Below, in pieces: positions 16,895-24,632 of a stretch of DNA of 64,000 nt. The notes beneath the pieces are model-generated. The model saw only the letters and a program-made list of their open reading frames with translations. It was not told the DNA's origin and did no database searches. The position numbers were made by a program, and so were the translations under genes. The DNA is from Bacillus dicomae (GTDB taxonomy: Bacteria; Bacillota; Bacilli; Bacillales; Bacillaceae_G). The number at the start of each line of letters is the position of its first letter. Position 1 is the first letter of the stretch. The stretch spans positions 868,001-932,000 of the forward strand of contig NZ_VHIV01000001.1 in assembly GCF_006494425.1 (NCBI RefSeq), written 5' to 3'.

Positions 16895-18208
16895 ATGATT
16901 AAAGCGTTATATACAAGTATTACAGGGATGAATGCAGCACAAAATGCATTAAGTGTTACTTCAAATAATATTGCAAATGCACAAACAGTTGGATATAAAA
17001 AGCAAAAGGCTATTTTTGATGATTTGCTATATAATAATACGGTTGGTTCACGTGGTGATGGTGCCTATGCTGGTACGAATCCAAAGAGTATTGGTAACGG
17101 TGTAAAGTTCAGTGGGACATCTACAGATTTTAGTGATGGTTCTATTACTTTAACTAGTGATAAGATGGAGACAGCGATAGAAGGAAACGGTTTGTTTTTA
17201 GTTGGTGATCGTAACGGTGGAAATGTAGAGTATACGAGAAAAGGGTCTTTTAGTGTATCGAAAGATAGCTATGTTACAAATACAGGTGGACAGTATGTGC
17301 TAGGTTATGGTGTGAAAACAGGAACACAAGAAGTAGATTTTTCTTCACGACCAAGCCCAATTCATATTCCAATGGGATCAGCTGTTGGTGGGATTCAAAC
17401 AGATAAAGCGACAATAGGCGGAAACCTTCCTAGAAACCAAAATGCATTATCTCACGAATTCACAGTTTTTGATGCGGAAGGGAACTCGTTAACGTTACGT
17501 GTAAATATTAAGCAAAAGACTACAAAAGAGACTGTAGATGGTAAAGAAGTTGAAAAGCCAGTGCCAGGCGAATATACATATACAGTTTCTGTAAGGAATG
17601 ATTCTAAAAACGAAAAAGAATTTAAGCCTGTCGAAGGCATGACGGGCGAAAAAAATCTTAAATTTGATACATTAGGAAATTTAAAGGAGACAGATGAACC
17701 TGTACAAAAAGATCCAGTAACTGGTGAAATTACTAAAGGTGGATCCATTAAAATTCCTTTTGGCAATGGTCTAACACTTGATTTAAGCGGATTAACAAAT
17801 TATCCGACAGGGAAAACTATTTCTACCACAGAAGTAACGGGGCGCCCAGCTGCAATTGCAAATGACTATTCTATTTCTGACGGTGGTTTCGTTATGATGA
17901 AATATTCAGATGGTAGTATGAAAGTTGTAGGACAACTAGCTGTAGCTACATTCCCGAATTCAGGTGGATTAATGAAAACAGGGAATGGAAATTACGTTGC
18001 GACACCATCAGCGGGTATTCCAGGAGTAGGTGTTGCTGGTGAGAATGGTGCAGGTAATGTACGAGGGTCAGCAAAAGAAAGTTCAAACGTAGATTTATCA
18101 GTAGAATTCGTTGACTTAATGTTATACCAACGCGGATTCCAAGGAAATGCGAAAGTAATTAAAGTATCAGATGAAGTATTAAATGAAGTTGTAAACTTAA
18201 TTCGATAA
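16895..18208 (+). CDS. flgE: Flagellar hook protein FlgE
   Basis: Main hook subunit. The 437-residue protein has the rod/hook N-terminal signature ALSVTSNNIANAQTVGYKKQ. It also has the FlgE-type AIEGNGLFLVGDRNG segment and the C-terminal block VDLSVEFVDLMLYQRGFQGN. The central domain is variable. It lies 21 bases after flgD. In B. subtilis the next gene is the small swrD/flbD; here that place is taken by an unrecognised 111-residue gene. Confidence 0.96.
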   Translation: MIKALYTSITGMNAAQNALSVTSNNIANAQTVGYKKQKAIFDDLLYNNTVGSRGDGAYAGTNPKSIGNGVKFSGTSTDFSDGSITLTSDKMETAIEGNGLFLVGDRNGGNVEYTRKGSFSVSKDSYVTNTGGQYVLGYGVKTGTQEVDFSSRPSPIHIPMGSAVGGIQTDKATIGGNLPRNQNALSHEFTVFDAEGNSLTLRVNIKQKTTKETVDGKEVEKPVPGEYTYTVSVRNDSKNEKEFKPVEGMTGEKNLKFDTLGNLKETDEPVQKDPVTGEITKGGSIKIPFGNGLTLDLSGLTNYPTGKTISTTEVTGRPAAIANDYSISDGGFVMMKYSDGSMKVVGQLAVATFPNSGGLMKTGNGNYVATPSAGIPGVGVAGENGAGNVRGSAKESSNVDLSVEFVDLMLYQRGFQGNAKVIKVSDEVLNEVVNLIR

Positions 18209-18257
18209 TATATAATAAAGAAAATTTGTAATGTAGTAGAAAGGGTTTTCTATTCGT

Positions 18258-18593
18258 ATGACAAGACAAGAGCGAATTTTACAATTGCCTTTTTTCGAAA
18301 ATAAACGTGAACTTGCTGAGCAAGTGTTAAAAATGGAACGAGAAGAGCATATATATTTACCTGATCAATTTGAAATTAAGCAAGTACCTCCATATTCATT
18401 TGGTGAAAAGCAATCAATTATTGGCCGTATTCATGAGTTTTATTTCGTAAGTGTTGGTAGCGAAGGAGAATGGAAGTATCAACTGTTTAAGGACGAGATG
18501 AAGTGCCGTGAGTTTTTTATTACACTATCAGGGATAACGGATCAGCAGATTGCATTTTGGTTCAATAACATCGAGTTGTTGAAAAGCTCTTAA
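18258..18593 (+). CDS. Unknown 111-residue protein after flgE
   Basis: A soluble, acidic-basic mixed protein without signal peptide or membrane segment. It is not recognised. Visible segments are an N-terminal helix (RQERILQLPFFENKRELAEQ) and a central beta-rich part with EFYFVSVGSEGEWKYQLF. The start has AAAGGG upstream. It lies 49 bases after flgE and is followed by repeat copy B, so it is very likely coexpressed with the hook genes. Confidence 0.75.
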   Translation: MTRQERILQLPFFENKRELAEQVLKMEREEHIYLPDQFEIKQVPPYSFGEKQSIIGRIHEFYFVSVGSEGEWKYQLFKDEMKCREFFITLSGITDQQIAFWFNNIELLKSS

Positions 18594-18628
18594 AAAGATT
18601 TTAAAAGCCCTTTTTTAGGTTTTGAGAG

Positions 18629-18712
18629 AGGTTCTGGCGGAGTGTGGTAGCGGTTAGTGCCTAATAGATTCTCGACCGGTGTTTAAGACCAGAGATATGG
18701 AGAGTTGCTAGG
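18629..18712 (+). repeat. Flagellar-locus structured repeat, copy B
   Basis: The core at 18652-18696 reads GGTTAGTGCCTAATAG, a loop, then AAGACCAGAGATA. The first arm differs from the other copies (GGTT instead of GGTC) but still pairs with GACC through a G-U. The outer arm TTCTGGC pairs with GCTAGGG, using different bases from copies C and D at the same place. It is co-oriented with its neighbours and precedes the FliG-like gene. The 130 bases after it are G-rich and non-coding. Confidence 0.7.
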
Positions 18713-18854
18713 GTAGTTGAAGAAGATGTAAGCGAAGTGTAGTTGCAAAAATGGATCTATGGAAGGTTACTGGGATGGTTAATCGTTTTATAGCAAACCA
18801 GTGCCTTTCGATAGTATGTGACGATAGATTTCTATAAAAGGAGAGGTGAGGAGG

Positions 18855-19340
18855 ATGGCGCAGAATAAGTATCGCGTTACATTCATTTCGCCAAGTGAGG
18901 TTGAGCAGCGGACTGTTATGGCGGCGAGTAGTTTGCCGGATTTAATTCGTAAAGTAGAGATTATTATTGCAGATCCGAACGGTTATTTTGTGAATGATAA
19001 AAAAAATAATTGCTATTTTAAAGTGATTAAAGAAAATGTTACATTTATTCAATATGAGTTACTATTTTCGGATAAGGAAATTCATATTGAAAAATTAAAA
19101 CATATAGCACCAGCTATATTGAAACAATTATTTAAAAAAATAAATGATCCAGAATTATATGCACTTGCGCTACTTGATGTTGATATAGCGACGAAAGAAT
19201 ATGTGCTAGAAGAAATGGATTCGGAGCTAAGAATAAGAGTAGAAACGGAGCTTTCGAAAAAGTGGGAAGCAATGCCGACAGAAATTGTAGGAGCACAAGA
19301 AGTGTTATTAGAGGCACTTGCTTCGTTTATACAAGATTAA
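18855..19340 (+). CDS. Stand-alone FliG C-domain-like protein
   Basis: A 161-residue soluble protein. From about residue 95 it follows the pattern of the FliG charged C-terminal domain. ALALLDVDIATKEYVLEEMD lines up with ALKIAKEEIKEKLFTCMS of the fliG product at 11666. SELRIRVETELS lines up with SNRKEMILEELDG, and EIVGAQEVLLEALASFI with DAEKAQQTITGTVKKL. The first 80 residues are a different, beta-rich domain. ATG 18855 is favoured by AAAGGAG eleven bases upstream. Lying among hook, switch and chemotaxis genes, it could contact FliM or the stator. Homology is judged by eye. Confidence 0.7.
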   Translation: MAQNKYRVTFISPSEVEQRTVMAASSLPDLIRKVEIIIADPNGYFVNDKKNNCYFKVIKENVTFIQYELLFSDKEIHIEKLKHIAPAILKQLFKKINDPELYALALLDVDIATKEYVLEEMDSELRIRVETELSKKWEAMPTEIVGAQEVLLEALASFIQD

Positions 19341-19366
19341 TTGTCTTTTTTAATAAATGAATCGTC

Positions 19367-19409
19367 CAACTATCTATATTTTTTATATAGATAGTTGACT
19401 TTTTCTCTT
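19367..19409 (+). terminator. Terminator before cheV
   Basis: A 13-bp perfect stem (CAACTATCTATAT / ATATAGATAGTTG) with a T-rich loop, followed by ACTTTTTCTCTTTT. The distal TTGACT overlaps a possible -35 for cheV, but no well-spaced -10 is visible. Confidence 0.88.
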
Positions 19410-19464
19410 TTATAAAGCTTAATAATTAGATATACGGAATTAATGGAAGGGGAGCGACACCTTT

Positions 19465-20373
19465 ATGTCACAAGCACAAAGTATTTTATTAGAAAGCGGA
19501 ACAAATGAATTAGAGATTGTTACATATACTGTTGGTGAAAACCTATTTAGTATTAACGTAATGAAAGTACGTGAAATCATTAATCCATTCCCTGTTACAA
19601 CTGTGCCAGAATCTCATCATGCAGTTGAAGGTGTTGTACAAGTACGTGGTGAAATTTTACCTGTTATTAACTTAGCGACAGCTCTTAATTTAAAATCGAC
19701 AAAGCCACTTGATCAAACGAAATTTATTATCTCTGAATTAAACCAAATGAAAGTTATTTTCCGTGTTGATGAAGTGCATCGTATTCAACGTATTTCTTGG
19801 GAACAAATTGATGAACCAGCTTCATTGTCTATGGGACTAGAAGAAACGACATCTGGTATTGTAAAACTAGATGGGCAAATCATTTTGCTATTAGATTATG
19901 AAAAAATTGTATGTGAAATTAGTGGTACTGGTTATGACAATAAATCACTTGCAGGGTTAGAACAGAAAACAGATCGAGCTGAAAAGGTGATTTATATTGC
20001 AGAAGATTCAGCAATGCTTCGCCAAATATTAGAAGAAACATTATCATCAGCTGGATATACGAAAATGAATTTCTTCAGCAATGGTGCAGAAGCGTTAGCA
20101 CAAATTGAAAAATTAGCGAAAGAGCAAGGGGAAAAAATGTTTGAACATATTCACTTGCTAATTACTGATATTGAAATGCCGAAAATGGACGGACATCATT
20201 TAACGAAAGTGGTTAAAGATAGTGAAGTAATGAATCGTTTACCGGTCATTATTTTCTCTTCATTAATTACAAATGAATTATTCCATAAAGGCGAAGCTGT
20301 AGGAGCAAATGCACAAGTAAGTAAGCCAGATATTCAAGAGTTAATTGGTTTAGTTGATAAGCTAGTGCTTTAA
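19465..20373 (+). CDS. cheV: Chemotaxis coupling/response-regulator protein CheV
   Basis: Couples receptors to CheA and takes part in adaptation. At 302 residues it has an N-terminal CheW-like domain (about 15-150; LFSINVMKVREIINPFPVTT, VEGVVQVRGEILPVINL). It ends in a receiver domain (about 175-300) with acidic pocket AEDS and phosphoacceptor Asp near 235 in LLITDIEMPKMDG. It is intact. The gene has a clear AAGGGGAG site. It is followed by nearly 800 bases without an intact gene, carrying the tandem repeats. Confidence 0.96.
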   Translation: MSQAQSILLESGTNELEIVTYTVGENLFSINVMKVREIINPFPVTTVPESHHAVEGVVQVRGEILPVINLATALNLKSTKPLDQTKFIISELNQMKVIFRVDEVHRIQRISWEQIDEPASLSMGLEETTSGIVKLDGQIILLLDYEKIVCEISGTGYDNKSLAGLEQKTDRAEKVIYIAEDSAMLRQILEETLSSAGYTKMNFFSNGAEALAQIEKLAKEQGEKMFEHIHLLITDIEMPKMDGHHLTKVVKDSEVMNRLPVIIFSSLITNELFHKGEAVGANAQVSKPDIQELIGLVDKLVL

Positions 20374-20394
20374 AAGCTTCTTTTTAGCTGGAAT

Positions 20395-20545
20395 AGAGGA
20401 ACTAGCCATGTGTGAAGCGGTCAGTGCTTAATAGAGCCCCATGCCATGTGAGACCAGAGATATGAAGTGGCTTTAGGTAAATGGGGGAAGTTGGGCATCA
20501 AGAGAGTTTGAGAGGAACTGGTGTACCATTTCATTTTATTTATCA
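20395..20545 (+). repeat. Flagellar-locus structured repeat, copy C
   Basis: The core at 20419-20462 reads GGTCAGTGCTTAATAG, CAT/ATG mini-hairpin, then GAGACCAGAGATA. The outer arms AGCCA and TGGCT pair. A tail of about 70 bases ends in a hairpin-like GAACTGG / CCATTTC followed by a T-rich stretch, and it resembles the tail of copy D. It is therefore the first of two tandem units of about 160 bases. Confidence 0.75.
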
Positions 20546-20702
20546 AGTCGAGAGTAGAGTATCTAGCTATGTGTGGTGGCGGTCAGTGCCTAATAGAGCC
20601 CCATGCGATGTGAGACCAGAGATATGAAGTGGTTTTAGGTCAGTAGAAGAAAAGAGCCTTTAATTGAGGGTTTGAAGAACTGATATACAACTCTATTTTT
20701 TT
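20546..20702 (+). repeat. Flagellar-locus structured repeat, copy D
   Basis: The core at 20581-20624 is nearly identical to copy C. The outer arms are AGCTA and TGGTT, which differ from copy C at two positions and still pair through G-U. The tail ends in CTATTTTTTTA. Copies C and D are direct tandem repeats, offset by 162 bases between their GGTC motifs. Confidence 0.75.
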
Positions 20703-20714
20703 AGTAGGGAGGAG

Positions 20715-20756
20715 GGAACTAGCCACGTGTAAGTAGTACTGGCTAGTTCCTTTTTT
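20715..20756 (+). terminator. Terminator derived from a collapsed repeat copy
   Basis: GGAACTAGCCA pairs perfectly over 11 bp with TGGCTAGTTCC, followed by six T residues: a strong rho-independent terminator. Its left arm and loop start (GGAACTAGCCACGTGT) are nearly the same as the 5' end of copy C, as if the core had been deleted. It ends the cheV transcript before mogR. Confidence 0.88.
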
Positions 20757-20913
20757 GCATTCTATACTCTGCTGTACAGGTAGAAAGATTAAATGTTTCT
20801 GGAGTGTTTGTAGCTGTATGAATAGTCTCTACTTCGAGATTTTCAATTCGTTTAATGAATAAATAGCGGGCTTGTTTATTTAAAAATATAAGAGAGCGTA
20901 TGTTTGGAATATG
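20743..20913 (-). pseudogene. Possible gene remnant (C-terminal fragment, no start)
   Basis: On the minus strand a 56-codon stretch is open between two stops and reads like protein (for example ARYLFIKRIENLEVETIHTA and PETFNLSTCTAEYRM). There is no ATG, GTG or TTG near its beginning. Its stop codon lies in the terminator of the repeat array. I do not recognise the family. It may be the tail of a gene lost from this spot, or a chance open frame. Confidence 0.3.
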
Positions 20914-20979
20914 CTAGTAAGGTTGCGTAGTAACGCAAACTTTTTCGGTGAAAATATATTCGGAATACCATATAATATA

Positions 20980-21005
20980 ATTAATATGTAATTATACATA
21001 TTAAT
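20980..21005. promoter_or_regulatory. 26-bp AT-rich palindrome upstream of mogR
   Basis: ATTAATATGTA and TACATATTAAT are perfect inverted arms of 11 bp around ATTA, about 55 bases upstream of the mogR -35 element. It could be an operator, including an autoregulatory one, although it does not match the TTTT/AAAA core of Listeria MogR sites. A weaker stem-loop with a T run (TTGCGT / ACGCAA, 20923-20945) lies just before it. Confidence 0.45.
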
Positions 21006-21059
21006 TAAAAATAATTTTTCTATTTCTATACTTTCTATACATTTTTGTATGTTTAATAT

Positions 21060-21087
21060 TTGACAGATAATTTCGAAATGTTATAAT
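21060..21087 (+). promoter_or_regulatory. Sigma-A promoter of mogR
   Basis: TTGACA and TATAAT are both perfect, with a 16-base spacer, 85 bases before the mogR start. It gives mogR its own transcript after the terminator at 20715-20756. Confidence 0.8.
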
Positions 21088-21172
21088 ATGGATATGAAAA
21101 AATTGCTATTTTCTGAGAAGACATGGGAGTCAGATGAGAATTGTGAAAGGATGAGGGGGAGTGACACAGATT

Positions 21173-22120
21173 ATGTATCACCACACAGCAATCAATGTAT
21201 TAAGTCTTTTACAAAACATGTCAAATAATAAAATGAACGATATGCAACTAGAAGCGGAATTAAAAAAAATAGAAAAACAATTCCAAGTAAAATATGAAGA
21301 ACTAGTTGATTTATATAATAGAATGGTATTATTTCAAATAGATATAGAAAAACATGGCGGGATGCGAGCATATGAAAAATCAGCGATTACATGGCTGAAG
21401 TCTGAACTAGAGTTACTGTATGAAGTGTATCAATTTTCCCAACGTCACGGTTTAAACATTATTAATATTTCAAAATACGTTAGTAAAAACGAAATAAATC
21501 TTTTTCCGAAAACAGAAAGTCAATTGCAAAATACGTATTACAAATTAAAAAAATGTGAAATACCGTTTGAAAATATTGAAAAACAAAAACCAGGACGAAA
21601 GCGAAAATATACGCCTGTAAAAGAACCAATTGTTGAAATGAAAAAAGAAAACAAACAAGAATTAAGAAATGAAGTTCCAAATACAGAGACCGAAAAAAAT
21701 CTTGTAACAGTTATATCTGGTATTGTTGATAATTTTGAAACAATTAGCCAGTGTAGTGAAAGAAAAGAGTATGAACTACATCAGTTCATGGAAGGAATCT
21801 ATAAGCTTTCTAGCATGGCTGCAGAGCGTTCAAAAGATGAAAAGAACGTACGTAGTCTCGAAGGCGAATTGCATGTATTACGGGCTGAAAATGAAAAGCT
21901 AAAGCGAGAAAAGGAAGAGCTTGTTCATGAAATAAAAGAAATGACGCATCATTTAATTCATTTCATTACGAGTTCTGATATCGATCAAATTCGCACATTG
22001 CCTTTCTTCGTAAAAGAATGTAAACAAGATTTGCATAAATTAGGGTTATATAACGCACAAGACGGTAAAATGAAAATTATGGTTGATCGTAGTGGACAGG
22101 TTATGACTGTAACACAGTAA
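21173..22120 (+). CDS. mogR: Motility gene repressor MogR
   Basis: DNA-binding repressor of flagellar and chemotaxis genes, best studied in Listeria and also present in the B. cereus group, where it stands in for a sigma-D circuit. The protein is about 315 residues. The N-terminal helical DNA-binding half contains NIINISKYVSKNEINLFPKT, followed by an AT-hook-like basic arm KPGRKRKY at about 139-146. The C-terminal half is a Glu/Lys coiled coil (about 215-260) for dimerisation. ATG 21173 is chosen for family-like MYHHTAINVLSLLQ; a GTG four codons upstream is an alternative. It lies between the two halves of the flagellar cluster. Confidence 0.9.
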   Translation: MYHHTAINVLSLLQNMSNNKMNDMQLEAELKKIEKQFQVKYEELVDLYNRMVLFQIDIEKHGGMRAYEKSAITWLKSELELLYEVYQFSQRHGLNIINISKYVSKNEINLFPKTESQLQNTYYKLKKCEIPFENIEKQKPGRKRKYTPVKEPIVEMKKENKQELRNEVPNTETEKNLVTVISGIVDNFETISQCSERKEYELHQFMEGIYKLSSMAAERSKDEKNVRSLEGELHVLRAENEKLKREKEELVHEIKEMTHHLIHFITSSDIDQIRTLPFFVKECKQDLHKLGLYNAQDGKMKIMVDRSGQVMTVTQ

Positions 22121-22139
22121 TAAAATTTGGGTACAAAAT

Positions 22140-22181
22140 AAAAGGGAGATACATAGTTCATATGTATTTCCCTTTTGTTTT
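22140..22181. terminator. Bidirectional terminator between mogR and flagellin
   Basis: A 16-bp stem (AAAAGGGA and ATACATA arms with one mismatch, loop GTTCA) flanked by A-rich and T-rich runs, between convergent genes. Confidence 0.85.
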
Positions 22182-22215
22182 GTATGGAATCGTTTCAAAG
22201 AAGAAAGATAATTTT

Positions 22216-23019
22216 TTAAGATTGTAGTAACTTAGAAACCATTTGCGGTATTTGATTTGCTTGTGAAACCATACTAAGTGCAACTTCAGTTAACAATTTA
22301 AACTTTAAAAAATCGCTCATTTCCTGCGCCATATCCGCATCTTCAATTCGGGATGCAGCATCTGTTAGGGCCATACTTTGGCTATTTAAATTTTCAATAT
22401 TAAACTGTAAACGATTCATCATAGAACCGAGATCAGCACGATGAAGTGATACATTTTGTAAAGCCTCTTCAATTTTACGAATCGCCGCTCTTGCTTCTTG
22501 TTCTGTTGAAATCTTGATGTCATGTTGTTGTGTAGGGGAAGGGGGAATATGTTTCGTTACATTTACTGTATGACCGATATCATCTAACGTAACAGGACGG
22601 TTTTGGCCGTCGAACACGGATAAATCATTAAACTCAGTCGTCTCGCCGATATAGCCAATTTGCTCTGTTAAAGACTGAAACTCTTTATTTAACGAATCAC
22701 GGTTTTTATTTGAATTTGTACCATTTGCAGATTGAACAGCTAAATCACGCATACGCTGCAAAATATTCATCACAGTTTGAAGAGCAGCTTCTGCTGTACG
22801 TAGCATAGATATCGCATCCTCATTATTACGAATCGCTACACGCATACCACTCGCTCTCGCATGCATACGAGTCACAATCGCAATATTAGCGGGATTATCA
22901 GAAGCGTTATTTAACTTCTTACCAGTCGCCAAATGCTCCATCGCCACATTCATACGCTTCTCATTCTCATACAACGACTGCCTAGCATTCATACTCAAAA
23001 CATTCGTACCAATACGCAT
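22216..23019 (-). CDS. Short flagellin (267 residues)
   Basis: Filament subunit with conserved D0/D1 ends: MRIGTNVLSMNARQSLYENE at the start and MAQEMSDFLKFKLLTEVALS, then MVSQANQIPQMVSKLLQS, at the end. Only about 40 residues of variable central region remain, so surface domains D2/D3 are absent. The ATG at 23019 has AAGGAG eight bases upstream; the GTG three codons earlier overlaps the site. It sits downstream of the longer flagellin in the same direction, but behind a terminator, so it is probably transcribed separately. Its leader holds half a copy of the flagellar-locus repeat. Flagellin copy number varies across the B. cereus group. Confidence 0.94.
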   Translation of the reverse strand: MRIGTNVLSMNARQSLYENEKRMNVAMEHLATGKKLNNASDNPANIAIVTRMHARASGMRVAIRNNEDAISMLRTAEAALQTVMNILQRMRDLAVQSANGTNSNKNRDSLNKEFQSLTEQIGYIGETTEFNDLSVFDGQNRPVTLDDIGHTVNVTKHIPPSPTQQHDIKISTEQEARAAIRKIEEALQNVSLHRADLGSMMNRLQFNIENLNSQSMALTDAASRIEDADMAQEMSDFLKFKLLTEVALSMVSQANQIPQMVSKLLQS

Positions 23020-23128
23020 AATAGACACTCCTTATAGATTGATATAGTCGGTAACTCTAAATCTAATAAACGGTTATGGAAGGATAAAGGGCTTATGCTT
23101 ATTTGCTGTTTGTGTTTTAACATAAGAG

Positions 23129-23182
23129 GGGATCAAGATAAGCACTGACCGCTTCTATGCATTGCGGATGCTCTCTTCCATT
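23129..23182 (-). repeat. Flagellar-locus repeat, half copy E
   Basis: On the minus strand, GAGAGCATCCGCAATGCATA then GAAGCGGTCAGTGCTTA (23139-23155) matches the 5' half of the repeat; the second arm is lost or diverged. It points in the direction of the flagellin genes and lies in the leader of the short flagellin. Confidence 0.6.
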
Positions 23183-23223
23183 AAAAAAGAAAGATTTTAC
23201 AAATAATTCATTTATATAGAAAG

Positions 23224-23257
23224 AATAAACCTCTCCGCAAGCAGAGAGGTTTATTCA
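23224..23257 (-). terminator. Terminator of the long flagellin gene
   Basis: A 13-bp perfect stem (GAATAAACCTCTC / GAGAGGTTTATTC, loop of eight) begins 20 bases after the flagellin stop. The AT-rich ends of the stem supply the U-rich 3' side. Confidence 0.82.
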
Positions 23258-23276
23258 TGAAACTAACTCAAATGGT

Positions 23277-24437
23277 TTATTGTAATAATTTAGAAACCAT
23301 TTGTGGAGTTTGGTTTGCTTGAGAAAGCATGCTGATTCCAGCTTCGTTCAAGATTTTGAACTTAGTCATTTCAGACATTTCTTTTGCCATGTCAGCGTCT
23401 TCGATTTGAGAAGCAGCTGAAGCCATGCTAGATTGTTGGCTCTTCAGGTTGTTTACGTTAAAGTCAAGACGATTTAATGTAGCACCTAGAGTTGCACGGT
23501 TGTCAGCGACAGTTTTAAGGGCTTTATCAATTGCATCGATAGCACCAGATGCAAGAGGTTTCGTAATTTTTCCGTCAATCTCACCAACTACTGGACCATT
23601 AGCAAATGCAGTTTTAATTGCCATAGCACTATCGTAATCTTTCGCTTTATCGAAGGCAGTGATTTCCTGCTCAACCTTCTCAATAGCATCTTTAGACATT
23701 AAATGCTTAACTTTATCGAATTCCGTTTTGAAGTTATCAACAGCATCTTTTATTTCGGTTGGAGTAGACGCTTTAAGGCCTGATCCGTCGGTAGCATCAG
23801 CTTTTCTTAGTCCCTTAAAAGCATCTTGTGCTGCAGTAATATTTGATTTTACACCATCAATTTTTTCTTGTGTAACTTGAATTTTTCCATCTTCTTCGAC
23901 TGTACCATTAATTGTTAATGTAGCGATTTTTAATGCTTCAGTTGATGTGTTAGATAATTTAATATCAATTTGTTTACTTGTATCTGCATTATCTAGTGTT
24001 TGAATAGCGATAGATTCTTTCTCACCATTTAATAATTTTTGATCATTGAACTCTGTGTTAGTTGCAATATAGTTAATTTGTTCTTTTAGTGCAGCGAATT
24101 CTTTGTCAAGTGCTGCTTGGTTTTTATCTGTATTCGTACCATTTGCAGATTGGTTAGCAAGGTCACGCATACGAAGTAAGATGTTAGATACTGAGTTCAT
24201 TGCTGAGTCAGCTGTACGGATTAAAGACATACCGTCTTGTGTGTTGTTAGCTGCAACACCTAATCCGCTTTCACGTGCACGCATACGAGTTGCGATTGCA
24301 AGACCTGCTGCATCGTCAGAAGCGTTGTTGATACGTTTACCGCTTGATAAACGGTCCATAGCGTTGCTCATTTTAGCTTGGTTTTGGCGCATGTACTCTT
24401 GAGTACGCATGCTGTTAATGTTTGTATTAATTCTCAT
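23277..24437 (-). CDS. Flagellin (386 residues)
   Basis: Major filament protein. The true start is the ATG at 24437, giving MRINTNINSMRTQEYMRQNQ; the open frame runs 37 codons further upstream but without a ribosome binding site and across the promoter. Conserved D0/D1 ends flank a variable region at about residues 140-290 rich in Lys, Asp and Thr. It ends ISMLSQANQTPQMVSKLLQ, as is typical for B. cereus group flagellins. GGGGGT lies ten bases upstream of the start. FliS, encoded at 7897, should bind its C-terminus. Confidence 0.96.
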   Translation of the reverse strand: MRINTNINSMRTQEYMRQNQAKMSNAMDRLSSGKRINNASDDAAGLAIATRMRARESGLGVAANNTQDGMSLIRTADSAMNSVSNILLRMRDLANQSANGTNTDKNQAALDKEFAALKEQINYIATNTEFNDQKLLNGEKESIAIQTLDNADTSKQIDIKLSNTSTEALKIATLTINGTVEEDGKIQVTQEKIDGVKSNITAAQDAFKGLRKADATDGSGLKASTPTEIKDAVDNFKTEFDKVKHLMSKDAIEKVEQEITAFDKAKDYDSAMAIKTAFANGPVVGEIDGKITKPLASGAIDAIDKALKTVADNRATLGATLNRLDFNVNNLKSQQSSMASAASQIEDADMAKEMSEMTKFKILNEAGISMLSQANQTPQMVSKLLQ

Positions 24438-24519
24438 GTTAAGAAACCCCCATTTTTTTATATTGACTTTTCTGCAAATTGAAAAACGGTAATATGCGAA
24501 AAAATCAATTTCGAGATTT

Positions 24520-24548
24520 ATTGTAATCCTTGCTACAACGGGTGTCAA
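24520..24548 (-). promoter_or_regulatory. Sigma-A promoter of the long flagellin gene
   Basis: On the minus strand: TTGACA (24548-24543), exactly 17 bases, TACAAT (24525-24520). The leader would be about 75 bases. A near-consensus sigma-A promoter for flagellin fits a lineage without sigma-D. Confidence 0.85.
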
Positions 24549-24632
24549 CTAAAAATTCGAATTAATAAATATAAAAAAATAACAGTTTAACAATATATTC
24601 ATTTTTTTATTACATAATTATTAAAAGGATTA

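Noticed and set aside
23425-24402. Long plus-strand ORFs opposite the flagellin gene
   Set aside because: They are antisense shadows caused by the codon bias of flagellin, without start signals or sensible composition.
24438-24548. N-terminal extension of the long flagellin
   Set aside because: It crosses the sigma-A promoter and lacks a ribosome binding site; flagellins of this group begin MRINTNINSM.
24552-24561. AATTCGAATT palindrome next to the flagellin -35 as a MogR box
   Set aside because: It lacks the TTTT-N5-AAAA form and is short enough to occur by chance in AT-rich DNA.
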